A stretch of DNA of 64,000 nt from Streptomyces sp. NBC_01716 (GTDB taxonomy: Bacteria; Actinomycetota; Actinomycetes; Streptomycetales; Streptomycetaceae): contig NZ_CP109181.1 in NCBI RefSeq assembly GCF_036248275.1, positions 6,076,001 to 6,140,000 on the forward strand, given 5' to 3'. Positions 18,197-25,384 of this stretch are shown here, piece after piece. Under the pieces are notes generated by a model. It did not search any database, was not told the DNA's origin, and saw nothing but the letters and a program-made list of their open reading frames with translations. Both the position numbers and the translations under genes were made by a program. The number at the start of each line of letters is the position of its first letter. Within the stretch, counting starts at the first letter, position 1.

Positions 18197-18343
18197 GGCG
18201 CGGTGTCCTACCAGGTCCGTAAAGTGGTACTGCTCGCCCCTGGGGTGTGATCGCGCGGATACCTAGCGTGGTCGGCACATTGCGGCGCCGGACAACTCCG
18301 CCAGAGACTTCCGGCGCCGCTCCCATCCCCCAGGGAGCCGACC

Positions 18344-18598
18344 GTGACACACCGACCGCCCGCTGAAGGCGCCACAGCCAGTCCGCTGCACGACATGGCG
18401 GGCGATCCGGCAATGCGTGGGGCGGTCCCGCTCGATCCGGATCCCGAGCAGCGCAGAACGAGTAAAGAGTTCATGGCGCACGTCAAGGACTGCGCCCACT
18501 GCCGCACTCAGGGAGTGGACTGCGCGGACGCCGCCAAGATCCGCGCCGCGTGGCGTGAGGCAAAGAGCGCGGCCCGCGCGAGGCGGTCCGCGTCATGA
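18344..18598 (+). CDS. Small Cys-containing hypothetical protein
   Basis: An 84-residue protein starts at GTG 18344 with ribosome site AGGGAG. It is helical and charged, with a Cys-rich middle (KDCAHCRTQGVDCADAAKI, about residues 48-66) that could bind a metal. It carries the Streptomyces codon bias. Its stop overlaps the start of the next small gene (ATGA), so the two are translationally coupled. Proteins of this size and type commonly follow XRE-TPR regulators in actinobacterial elements. No function is known to me. Confidence 0.7.
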   Translation: MTHRPPAEGATASPLHDMAGDPAMRGAVPLDPDPEQRRTSKEFMAHVKDCAHCRTQGVDCADAAKIRAAWREAKSAARARRSAS

Positions 18599-18738
18599 TC
18601 TGCGCCCGATGCGACAAGCCCATTGCCTGCGGCCAGGGTGAGCGCCGCGACGTGGAGCAGGGATCCGTCGGCGGCGGCCCGATCTGGCTCCACAAGGAGC
18701 TTTGCCAGAAGAAGCTGACCGGCCGCACCTACCTCTGA
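18595..18738 (+). CDS. 47-residue Cys-containing small protein
   Basis: The frame ATG 18595 to TGA 18738 begins MICARCDKPIACGQGE, has a CxxC knuckle at residues 3-6 plus Cys 12, and ends ELCQKKLTGRTYL. This resembles a tiny zinc-ribbon protein. The start overlaps the stop of the upstream gene in an ATGA arrangement, and third positions are strongly G/C. The strong terminator at 18754 follows. It is too short for most gene callers but the coupling and bias make it credible. Confidence 0.7.
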   Translation: MICARCDKPIACGQGERRDVEQGSVGGGPIWLHKELCQKKLTGRTYL

Positions 18739-18753
18739 CCGCGCCCTGAGACT

Positions 18754-18795
18754 CCCTCGTCCCGCTGTCGCTGGGGAACTCCAGCGGGACGAGGG
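18754..18795 (+). terminator. Strong rho-independent terminator
   Basis: A perfect 14-bp stem, CCCTCGTCCCGCTG (18754-18767) with 18782-18795, is followed by GAAAAA. It ends the XRE/small-protein transcript 16 nt after the stop. Confidence 0.85.
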
Positions 18796-18892
18796 GAAAA
18801 ACCCCCGCCCCGGGCACCTTCCAGGCAGTCGGCACCCGGGGCGGGGCGGCAAGTACATGCAGTGCACCACCCAACCAGGGAGGACCACCGTC

Positions 18893-19360
18893 ATGACTAC
18901 CGCACAGCCCCGTTCCGCCGTCGACGCAGCAACCTTGCTCGACCAAGAGATGCGCGGCATCCTCGTCGCGAACATGCTCGACAAGTTCCCCGAGATGAGC
19001 GCCGAGTTCGCTCACCGCGGCACCGGACAGATGCTCGCTTTCCTGGCGGCCGGCGTCCGCAGCGCCCAGCCCGTCAGCCCGTCGCCGCTCGTTGACGACT
19101 TCTGGCACGCCTTCCTTCTGCACACGAAGGCGTACCGCGAGTTCTGCCAGAACACGCTGGGCCGGTTCGTCGACCACCAGCCCGGATTCCTCGACAAGGA
19201 CGAGCACGGCGGCGGCAAGGCCCTGCGCGCCCGGACTGTCGAGGCGATCACCGAGGCCGGATTCCTGGTCGACATGGAGTTCTGGCCGGAGCTGGACATC
19301 GCCGACTGCTCGCAGTGTCACGCGAGCTGCCACAACAGCCCGAAGCACAACATGCGCTGA
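18893..19360 (+). CDS. GRDP-like (glycine-rich domain-containing type) protein
   Basis: A 155-residue protein starts at ATG 18893 behind GGGAGG. It contains LVDDFWHAFLLHTKAYREFC and then GRFVDHQPGF, the D-x-x-WH-x-F-x-L-H-T / F-C / H-x-P pattern of the GRDP/DUF1399 fold, a putative RNA- or ligand-binding helical domain. The tail is Cys/His-rich (DCSQCHASCHNSPKHN) and could coordinate metal. Similar small GRDP proteins occur beside XRE and APH-like genes in Streptomyces elements. The role is unknown. Confidence 0.7.
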   Translation: MTTAQPRSAVDAATLLDQEMRGILVANMLDKFPEMSAEFAHRGTGQMLAFLAAGVRSAQPVSPSPLVDDFWHAFLLHTKAYREFCQNTLGRFVDHQPGFLDKDEHGGGKALRARTVEAITEAGFLVDMEFWPELDIADCSQCHASCHNSPKHNMR

Positions 19361-19367
19361 TCACTGC

Positions 19368-19413
19368 GCCGCTCCTCGCCCTGTGCCACGCTGTGGCCAG
19401 GCCGAGGAGCGGC
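19368..19413 (+). terminator. Hairpin between GRDP and APH-like genes
   Basis: GCCGCTCCTCG (19368-19378) pairs perfectly with 19403-19413 around a 24-nt loop. It has no T-tract, so it may be an attenuator or processing hairpin before the gene at 19442. Confidence 0.5.
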
Positions 19414-19441
19414 CCCATGCCGACCATCAGGAGACCACCCG

Positions 19442-20245
19442 GTGACCCGAACCGAATGGGCGGACCTGCCCAGCGCCGTCCGGCACGCCATCGAGGCGCG
19501 CACCGGCCCGGTCGCCGACGCGGCCACGGCAGACAAGGGCGTCATGTCGCCGTTCGCCTCCGTGCTCCACACCGCCCGCGGACCAGTTTTCGCCAAGGGC
19601 ACCCCGGATGCCGGGCAGAGCTGGATGTACCGCGCCGAGGCCGAGGTCACCCGCACGGCGCCCCTCGCTCCCGCGTTGCTGTGGCAGGTCGACGCCGGCG
19701 GCTGGATCGTGGCCGGGTATGAGTTCATCAGCGGGCGGCATCCGGATCTCTCGCCCGGCTCTGCCGACATCCCTGCCCTTGTCGACGCGCTGAGAGTGAT
19801 GTCCGGTGCACCGTGGCCTGAGGCGGTTCGGAAGAAGCCGCTGCCGGCCCGGTGGGGGAACCTGTTGCCCGAGGGCTACGCAGACGACCTTGCGGGCCGG
19901 TCCCTCGCTCACACGGACATGTCCCCGCTCAACATGCTGGCCACGCCGCAGGGCATCAGGCTCGTTGACTGGGCGCTCGCCTGTCCGGCCCCGGCGTGGG
20001 CGGACACCGCGTTCACGGTCCCTCGTCTCATCCTCGCTGGGCACACTCCAGGCCAGGCCGAGGAGATCGCACGACAGGTGCCCGCGTTCGCGAACGCGCC
20101 AGAGACGGCGGTGTCGGTATTCGTTCGCACTCTCCGTGCCGTGTGGGAAGCGCGGGAGGCGGCAGACCCTCTGCCGCACCGTGCGCCCTTGAGCGCTGCG
20201 GTTCGTTCCTGGGCAGAGTCCCGAATGGCCCGCCCAGGACGTTAG
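19442..20245 (+). CDS. Aminoglycoside-phosphotransferase-fold kinase
   Basis: The 267-residue product has the APH/choline-kinase fold. The catalytic loop is HTDMSPLNML (His157, Asp159, Asn164), followed by LVDWALACP with the metal-binding Asp. The N-terminal lobe (VLHTARGPVFAKGTP) supplies the nucleotide-binding Lys. The start is GTG 19442. Such proteins are recurrent in actinobacterial mobile elements and need not confer aminoglycoside resistance; the substrate cannot be read from the sequence. It is the last gene before the right end of the island. Confidence 0.8.
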   Translation: MTRTEWADLPSAVRHAIEARTGPVADAATADKGVMSPFASVLHTARGPVFAKGTPDAGQSWMYRAEAEVTRTAPLAPALLWQVDAGGWIVAGYEFISGRHPDLSPGSADIPALVDALRVMSGAPWPEAVRKKPLPARWGNLLPEGYADDLAGRSLAHTDMSPLNMLATPQGIRLVDWALACPAPAWADTAFTVPRLILAGHTPGQAEEIARQVPAFANAPETAVSVFVRTLRAVWEAREAADPLPHRAPLSAAVRSWAESRMARPGR

Positions 20246-20275
20246 GCTCCCGGCCGCCAGCCCCGACGTAGCCAG

Positions 20276-20304
20276 AGCCCCGGACACCGATGGTGGCCGG
20301 GGCT
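20276..20304 (+). terminator. Terminator after the APH-like gene
   Basis: AGCCCCGG (20276-20283) pairs with CCGGGGCT (20297-20304), followed by TCTTTC. It sits 31 nt behind the stop and is the last transcriptional signal before the right attachment site. Confidence 0.75.
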
Positions 20305-20437
20305 TCTTTCTGCCCACCATTGCCGTGCGCGGGGGAGTGCGGGACAAAGTACGAAGTGCCTGTTCAGGGCCGGTGCAGCGCAGGGGATTTGCGTGAGCGG
20401 TGCGTGAGCAGACGTCCCGGAGAGCCTGAGACCATCC

Positions 20438-20511
20438 GGAGTGAGCGAGAGTTCTGCTCCCCGTGACCTGGGCTTTCTGGAGTCAGCGAGAGTAGCTGGA
20501 GTGGGTGAGAG
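20438..20511 (+). repeat. Three imperfect direct repeats beside attR
   Basis: GGAGTGAGCGAGAGT (20438), GGAGTCAGCGAGAGT (20479) and GGAGTGGGTGAGAGC (20498) are near-copies spaced 41 and 19 bp apart, within 80 bp of the attachment core. Arrays like this near att cores are often integrase arm-type sites. A second short pair, GCGTGAGC, lies just upstream near 20392-20409. Confidence 0.55.
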
Positions 20512-20519
20512 CGAAAACT

Positions 20520-20588
20520 GCGGACTCATAATCCGTCGGCCGTGGGTTCGAGTCCCACCCGCCCCACCGTGACACGCCGCAAGTTCAC
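20520..20588 (+). repeat. Right attachment site (attR) with orphan tRNA 3' end
   Basis: 20520-20566 is the 3' 47 nt of the CAT tRNA: anticodon arm, variable loop, T-arm and 3' acceptor strand. It has no 5' half, so it cannot be functional. It matches 3333-3401 with 39 identical bases and then scattered mismatches. It carries the C that would give perfect acceptor pairing, so it is probably the original chromosomal 3' end. Confidence 0.85.
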
Positions 20589-20697
20589 TCAATTGACCAG
20601 CGGCAACAGGTGAGCCCCCTCTGCGGGCCTGGGCGGACGCGAGTGTTCTCAAGCCGCGTGGGCGAGGAGGCGGGCTCTCCGTTCCTGTTGGGTCCGG

Positions 20698-21657
20698 TCA
20701 GGAAGAGGCTTCCGTCAGGGTCTGCAACTCGGCGTCCGACAGGTGCAGGTCGTGCGCGGCGAAGAGTGCCGGGAGCTGATCGACGGTGCGCGCGGAGGCG
20801 ATCGGTGCGGTCACCGTCGGCTGCTGCGCGAGCCAGGCCAGCGCCACCGTGGCCATCTCCACCTCCCGCGCTGTCGCGACCCGCTCCAACGCGTCGAGCA
20901 CCTGCACGCCGCGATCGGTGTCCGCGTAGCCACCGGCGAGTCCGGGGAGGTTGCGCACGTTCTCGACGCTCTTCCCAGGACGGTACTTACCCGTGAGGAA
21001 GCCGGCGGCGAGTGCGAAGTACGGAACGCAGGCCAGGCCTTCACGCTCCACGATCTCCCGCCGCGCACCCTCGTAGGTGTCGCGCGAGACGAGGTTGTAC
21101 GCCGGCTGCAGCGCCACGTAGCGCGCCAGACCCTCACGGTCGGAGAAGGCCAGTGAGGCGGAAAGCCGTTCGGGACTGATGTTGGAGGTCGCGATGGCGC
21201 GCACCTTGCCGGCCTTCGCGAGGTCGTCGAGCGCGGCGATTATCTCGTCCACGGGGATGGACTCGTCCCGGTCGTAATGGGTGTAGTAGAGGTCGATATG
21301 GTCGGTACGCAGTCGCCGCAGGGACTCGTCGGCAGCGGCCCTGATAGTGGCGGGCGTAAGGCCCATGTACTCCGGGTGGTCGCCGACCTTGGTCGCGACG
21401 ACCACGTCGTCGCGGTTACGACGGGTGGCGAGCCAGTCGCCGATGATGGTCTCGGACTGGCCCGGCTCGTTGCCCTGTTCGGGAAAGTAGTTCATGTACG
21501 AGTCGGAAGTATCGATGAAGTTGCCGCCCGCGGCGAGGTAGGCGTCGAGCACCGCGAACGACTGTGCTTTGTCGGCGGTCCAGCCGAACACGTTGCCACC
21601 CAGACAGAGGGGGGAAACGAGGAGGTCGGACGAGCCGAGGGCGCGAAGTTCCGTCAT
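20698..21657 (-). CDS. Aldo/keto reductase
   Basis: The 319-residue product starts at ATG 21657 (MTELRALGSSDLLVSPLCLG) and shows the AKR TIM-barrel signatures. FIDTSDSYMNYFPEQGNEPG carries the catalytic Asp and Tyr, DDVVVATKVG the Lys, and LRTDHIDLYYTHYDRD the His strand. It ends with the NADPH-binding TAPIASARTVDQL region. It reduces aldehydes or ketones with NADPH; the substrate is unknown. A longer frame to 22095 is the antisense of the response regulator and is not real. It is the first chromosomal gene right of the island. Confidence 0.9.
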   Translation of the reverse strand: MTELRALGSSDLLVSPLCLGGNVFGWTADKAQSFAVLDAYLAAGGNFIDTSDSYMNYFPEQGNEPGQSETIIGDWLATRRNRDDVVVATKVGDHPEYMGLTPATIRAAADESLRRLRTDHIDLYYTHYDRDESIPVDEIIAALDDLAKAGKVRAIATSNISPERLSASLAFSDREGLARYVALQPAYNLVSRDTYEGARREIVEREGLACVPYFALAAGFLTGKYRPGKSVENVRNLPGLAGGYADTDRGVQVLDALERVATAREVEMATVALAWLAQQPTVTAPIASARTVDQLPALFAAHDLHLSDAELQTLTEASS

Positions 21658-21781
21658 GTCGAGGTCAACGCGGCCTCCGCGCCTGATGTTCCGTGTATCG
21701 CCCCCCGCCGGGCGTTTCGAGCACAGGTCCAACACCGTTGCCGGATAGAGGAATTGGCCGTTCCTCACTCGTCGGGTGTGG

Positions 21782-22384
21782 TCACAGCCAGTCGTGTTCG
21801 CGGGCGTAACGCGCCGCTTCGTGCCGGGTCTGGGTCTGGGTCTTCCGCATCGCGTTGGACAGGTAGTTGCGGACGGTGCCCTCGGCGAGGTGGAGTTGAC
21901 CGGCGATGTCCACGGCGGAGTAGCCGTCGGCCGTGGCGCGCAGGACGTCGATCTCGCGGTCGGTGAGGGGGCAGTCGTCGATGAGGGCGAGCGCGGAGAC
22001 GTCCGGGTCGATCCAGCGCCGTCCCTCGTGCAGGGTCGCGATGACGGACGCGATGTGCGCCGGTTCGGCGGACTTGCTGACGAATCCCTGGACACCGAGC
22101 TTCAGCGCCCGGCGCAGTACCCCGGGCCGGGCGTGCCTGGTCAGCATGAGGATCACCTGGTCAGGCAGGACCTTGCGGATCGCCGCGACGGCGCTGAGCC
22201 CGTCGACGCCGGGCATCTCCAGGTCGATGACGAGCACGTCCGGCTGGTACCGCAGGGTGGCGCGGATCGCGTCCTCGCCGTCCTCGGCTTCGGCGCGTAC
22301 GGAGATGTCGCCCTCAAGCGGCAGCAGCGCCGCGAGCGCCTTGCGCAGAAGTGCCTCGTCGTCGGCGATGACGATGGTGGTCAT
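21782..22384 (-). CDS. NarL/LuxR-family response regulator
   Basis: The 200-residue product has a receiver domain (IVIADDEALLRKAL; phospho-acceptor Asp in VLVIDLEMPGVDG, about residue 54; Lys in SKSAEPAH) and a C-terminal LuxR-type helix-turn-helix (LTDREIDVLRATADGYSAVDIAGQLHLAEGTVRNYLS). The arrangement resembles DesR. Its ATG overlaps the stop of the histidine kinase gene by 4 nt, so both are co-translated. Target genes are probably the divergent ABC exporter at 23.6 kb. Confidence 0.93.
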   Translation of the reverse strand: MTTIVIADDEALLRKALAALLPLEGDISVRAEAEDGEDAIRATLRYQPDVLVIDLEMPGVDGLSAVAAIRKVLPDQVILMLTRHARPGVLRRALKLGVQGFVSKSAEPAHIASVIATLHEGRRWIDPDVSALALIDDCPLTDREIDVLRATADGYSAVDIAGQLHLAEGTVRNYLSNAMRKTQTQTRHEAARYAREHDWL

Positions 22385-23508
22385 CGGGCCTCCTGTGCGT
22401 CGGGACCGGGCGACGGGAAGTCGGCGGCGGTCACGAAATACCCGTTCTTCTGGTCCACCGTGAGCTTTCCCCCGTTGTCGGCCACGCGTTGTTCGAGAAC
22501 GGCGAGACCGCTGAGCTCCGGGAGCGGCTTGTCCGGTACGCCGTCGTTGACGATGGTGATGCCTGACTCGGACAACGTGATCCGGACTTCCCGGGACTCG
22601 GCGTGCCGCAGGATGTTGGTCGTTGTCTCGCGCAGGACCTGGCCGAGCAGCTCGCCCGCGCGGCTGTCCGCGTCCGCGTCGCGGCGGATGTGTACCTCGA
22701 TGCCGGCGGCCTCGAACAGATTCTTCGCGTTCTCCAGTTCGGCGGGGAGGTTGAGCCGACGGTGCGCGTAGACGAGTTCCTTGGTCTGGCTGATGGTGTC
22801 GCTGACGAGCGAGTGGATCTCGTGCAGCTCCTGCTCCGCCCGGCCGGGGTCGCGGTGCACCAGCTTCTGTGCGAGGGCGACCTTGAGCTTCACCACGTGC
22901 AGGGTGTGACCCTGGATGTCGTGCAGGTCGCTGGCGAACCGCATACGCTCACGCACCACGGCCAGCTCCGCCTCGTGCCGACGCGACTCCTCCAGGTCGT
23001 GGACGACGTCGTAGAACTGCTTGTTGGGGAACATCAGGCCCGTCACGATGGCCATGAGGCCCGCGGGGACGATGACATACGTGATCAGCACCTGACGCGG
23101 GTCGTCATCCGTCATCAGGAACCGTGCCGCGCCCACGACGGCGACATAGGCGACCAGGGTGACGGCGGCCGCGCCACGATGGCGCCGCAGCTGCGGCACG
23201 ACCAACGGGCCCACGATGGACAGGCCGAAGATCGCCTTCCCACTTCCGGCCTCCAGCACACCGAAGAGCCAGACGCCCGCGGTGACGACCAGGCACGGCA
23301 CGGCGACCCGGGCCAGATTGCCTGCCGTCCAGGATACGAAGGCCACCAGCGCCGCGACCACACCCAGGCCCAGGACCACCGCTTCCGACCAGGAATCGGC
23401 GTCCAGCGCCACCAGGAACACCCCACCGACAGTGACCACCGGGAGCAGCGTGATCAGGTTGAGCCGGCGCAGCCGTCCCTGTGTCGTCGCCTCGGTAATT
23501 TCAGACAT
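22381..23508 (-). CDS. DesK-like sensor histidine kinase
   Basis: The 375-residue kinase has five or six N-terminal membrane helices (residues about 18-160). A dimerisation/phospho-acceptor helix follows, with FASDLHDIQGHTLHVVKLKV (His near 197, HisKA_3 type), then an ATPase domain with ETTTNILRHAESREVRITL and GLAVLEQRVADNGGKL. There is no large extracellular domain, so it probably senses membrane state or a membrane-inserted compound. I chose ATG 23508 rather than 23607 because the first 33 residues of the long form lack coding bias and overlap the divergent promoter region. It is paired with the regulator at 21782. Confidence 0.9.
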   Translation of the reverse strand: MSEITEATTQGRLRRLNLITLLPVVTVGGVFLVALDADSWSEAVVLGLGVVAALVAFVSWTAGNLARVAVPCLVVTAGVWLFGVLEAGSGKAIFGLSIVGPLVVPQLRRHRGAAAVTLVAYVAVVGAARFLMTDDDPRQVLITYVIVPAGLMAIVTGLMFPNKQFYDVVHDLEESRRHEAELAVVRERMRFASDLHDIQGHTLHVVKLKVALAQKLVHRDPGRAEQELHEIHSLVSDTISQTKELVYAHRRLNLPAELENAKNLFEAAGIEVHIRRDADADSRAGELLGQVLRETTTNILRHAESREVRITLSESGITIVNDGVPDKPLPELSGLAVLEQRVADNGGKLTVDQKNGYFVTAADFPSPGPDAQEAR

Positions 23509-23642
23509 CGTCCAGCCAGTATCCGTGGGGAGCTTTCGGTACACCAGTGACACCGCGTCATGCATGCCTGCCGCGAATGTCATGGCGCGGACGTGATGCG
23601 AGGCCACTACCGGGAGCGCGTCGCGGTCGGTGGAATCGAGGC

Positions 23643-24524
23643 ATGTCCACTACAGCAGTCATCGAGGTCACGAACCTCAACGTCCGTTACGGCGATTTCC
23701 ATGCCGTGAAGGACCTGTCGTTCCAAGTGGGGCGTGGCGAGTTCTACGCGCTGCTCGGCACCAACGGCGCAGGCAAGACCTCGACCCTTGAGGTCATCGA
23801 GGGACACCGGCCGGCCCAGTCGGGCACCGTCCGCGTCTTGGGGCAGAGCCCGCGCGACCGCGCTGCCGTGCGCTCGCGGATGGGCATCATGCTGCAGGAG
23901 AGCGGCTTCTCCCCGGATCTCACGGTGAAGGAGTCGGTCCGGCTGATCGGCACGCTGACCCGGCGGCACGACGACGCCGACCGCGTTCTGGGCATCGTGG
24001 GTCTGACCGGCAAGGCCGGCACCAAGGTGTCGCAACTCTCCGGCGGCGAGAAACGCCGCCTGGACTTCGCCACCGCCGTGTACGGCGGGCCCGAGCTGGT
24101 CATCTTGGACGAGCCGACGACCGGTCTGGACATCCAGTCCCGCGACGCGCTCTGGGCCGCCGTGGACAGGCTGCGCGACGAGGGATCCACGGTCGTGCTC
24201 ACCACTCACTACCTGGAGGAGGCGCAGCAACGGGCCGATCGCATCGGGCTCATGCACCAGGGGACCTTCCACCGTGAGGGGACCGTCGTCGAGCTGACGC
24301 ACACCCTGCCGTCGGTGATCACCTTCGCCCTCCCGGCCGGTGCTCCCGAGCCGCCAATGGGAGCTGTGCAGGTGGACGGGGCCTTCCGCGTGGAGACCTT
24401 CAGCCTGCAGGAGGACCTCTACCGCCTGCTGGGCTGGGCTCACGACGCCGGGGTGGACTTCCGGGAACTGGAGTCCGGTCCGACCCGCCTCGACGACGTC
24501 TTCCGCGCCATCACCGGCGGCTGA
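23643..24524 (+). CDS. ABC transporter ATP-binding protein (drug/peptide exporter type)
   Basis: The 293-residue ATPase starts at ATG 23643. It has Walker A LLGTNGAGKTST, Q-loop MLQESGFSP, signature LSGGEKRRLD, Walker B ELVILDEPTTGLD and switch His in TTHYLEEA. The C-terminal extension of about 80 residues is typical of DrrA/BcrA-like subunits. It partners with the permease 36 bp downstream. It lies divergent from the two-component system, which probably induces it. The exported substrate is unknown. Confidence 0.93.
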   Translation: MSTTAVIEVTNLNVRYGDFHAVKDLSFQVGRGEFYALLGTNGAGKTSTLEVIEGHRPAQSGTVRVLGQSPRDRAAVRSRMGIMLQESGFSPDLTVKESVRLIGTLTRRHDDADRVLGIVGLTGKAGTKVSQLSGGEKRRLDFATAVYGGPELVILDEPTTGLDIQSRDALWAAVDRLRDEGSTVVLTTHYLEEAQQRADRIGLMHQGTFHREGTVVELTHTLPSVITFALPAGAPEPPMGAVQVDGAFRVETFSLQEDLYRLLGWAHDAGVDFRELESGPTRLDDVFRAITGG

Positions 24525-24560
24525 ACCCACCAACGCTCTGCCCCGAAGGGACCCAACCCC

Positions 24561-25280
24561 ATGTTCGCGATCGCTCGCAGTGAGCTGATCCAGATCTTCC
24601 GGAACCGGCTGGTTCTGGTCACCGGTCTTATCGTGCCTGTCGCCATCAGCGCGTACTTCGTCTACCAGTACGAGATCTTCGAGGAAATGGCCGGCCTCGG
24701 CTACATCGCGGCGATCGTGATGTTCACCGTGATGGCCTTCGGGCTCTACACCACGGCCGTGACCACGCTGGCCTCGCGTCGGCAGAACCTCTTCCTCAAA
24801 CGGCTGCGCTCCACCGCCGCGGGCGACGTCGACATCCTCACCGGGCTGCTCCTGCCGGTCACCGTCATCGCGCTGGTCCAGGTGGTCGCGATCCTGACCG
24901 TGCTGGGCATGGTCGCCACCGAACCGTCCCAGATCCCGCTCCTCGCGGCCGCCGTCCTGGCCACGCTGGCCATGATGGTCGGCCTGGCACTCGCCACGGC
25001 GGGGCTCACGAACTCGCCGGAGCACGCTCAGGTGACCACGCTGCCCGTCAGCCTCTCGGTGATCGCGGTCGCCAGCTGGGTAGGCCTCACCGGCACTGAG
25101 GACCTCGCCCTGCTCAAGCGGCTGCTTCCCGGCGGCGCGGCCACCGAACTGGTCGTCGACGCCTGGGACGGCAACGTACCCGTCGCGGACTCCCTGATCC
25201 TGCTGGTCCCCACACTGGGCTGGGTCGTCGTGGCCGTCGGGCTGGCCTCCCGCCTCTTCCGCTGGGAACCACGCCGATGA
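24561..25280 (+). CDS. ABC-2 type transporter permease
   Basis: The 239-residue membrane protein has six predicted helices. It starts FAIARSELIQIFRNRLVLVTGLIVPV, typical of ABC-2 permeases, and continues with YIAAIVMFTVMAFGLYTTAV, LLLPVTVIALVQVVAIL and other hydrophobic segments. ATG 24561 follows the ribosome site GAAGGGA. It pairs with the ATPase just upstream. Its stop overlaps the first possible ATG of the SARP frame (25277). Confidence 0.92.
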   Translation: MFAIARSELIQIFRNRLVLVTGLIVPVAISAYFVYQYEIFEEMAGLGYIAAIVMFTVMAFGLYTTAVTTLASRRQNLFLKRLRSTAAGDVDILTGLLLPVTVIALVQVVAILTVLGMVATEPSQIPLLAAAVLATLAMMVGLALATAGLTNSPEHAQVTTLPVSLSVIAVASWVGLTGTEDLALLKRLLPGGAATELVVDAWDGNVPVADSLILLVPTLGWVVVAVGLASRLFRWEPRR

Positions 25281-25384
25281 GCCCGGCCGGGCGCCGCCGG
25301 CCCGCGGCGCCCGGCGACGACTGGGGCCTTCACCTCTTTAGTGACAGCGTTCATCCCGAGACGAATCCGGAAGAACTGATCACC

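Noticed and set aside
19442..20245. Antibiotic-resistance aminoglycoside phosphotransferase
   Set aside because: It has the kinase fold and catalytic loop but is remote from the resistance enzymes I can recall; a resistance call would be unsupported.
20392..20511. Possible CRISPR array
   Set aside because: Only three short, imperfect repeats with uneven 41- and 19-bp spacing; no cas genes and no regular spacers anywhere in the window.
20242..20652. 136-codon minus-strand frame across attR
   Set aside because: It reads through the tRNA fragment (GGTRTHGRRIMSPQF is the classic tRNA-antisense peptide) and a terminator.
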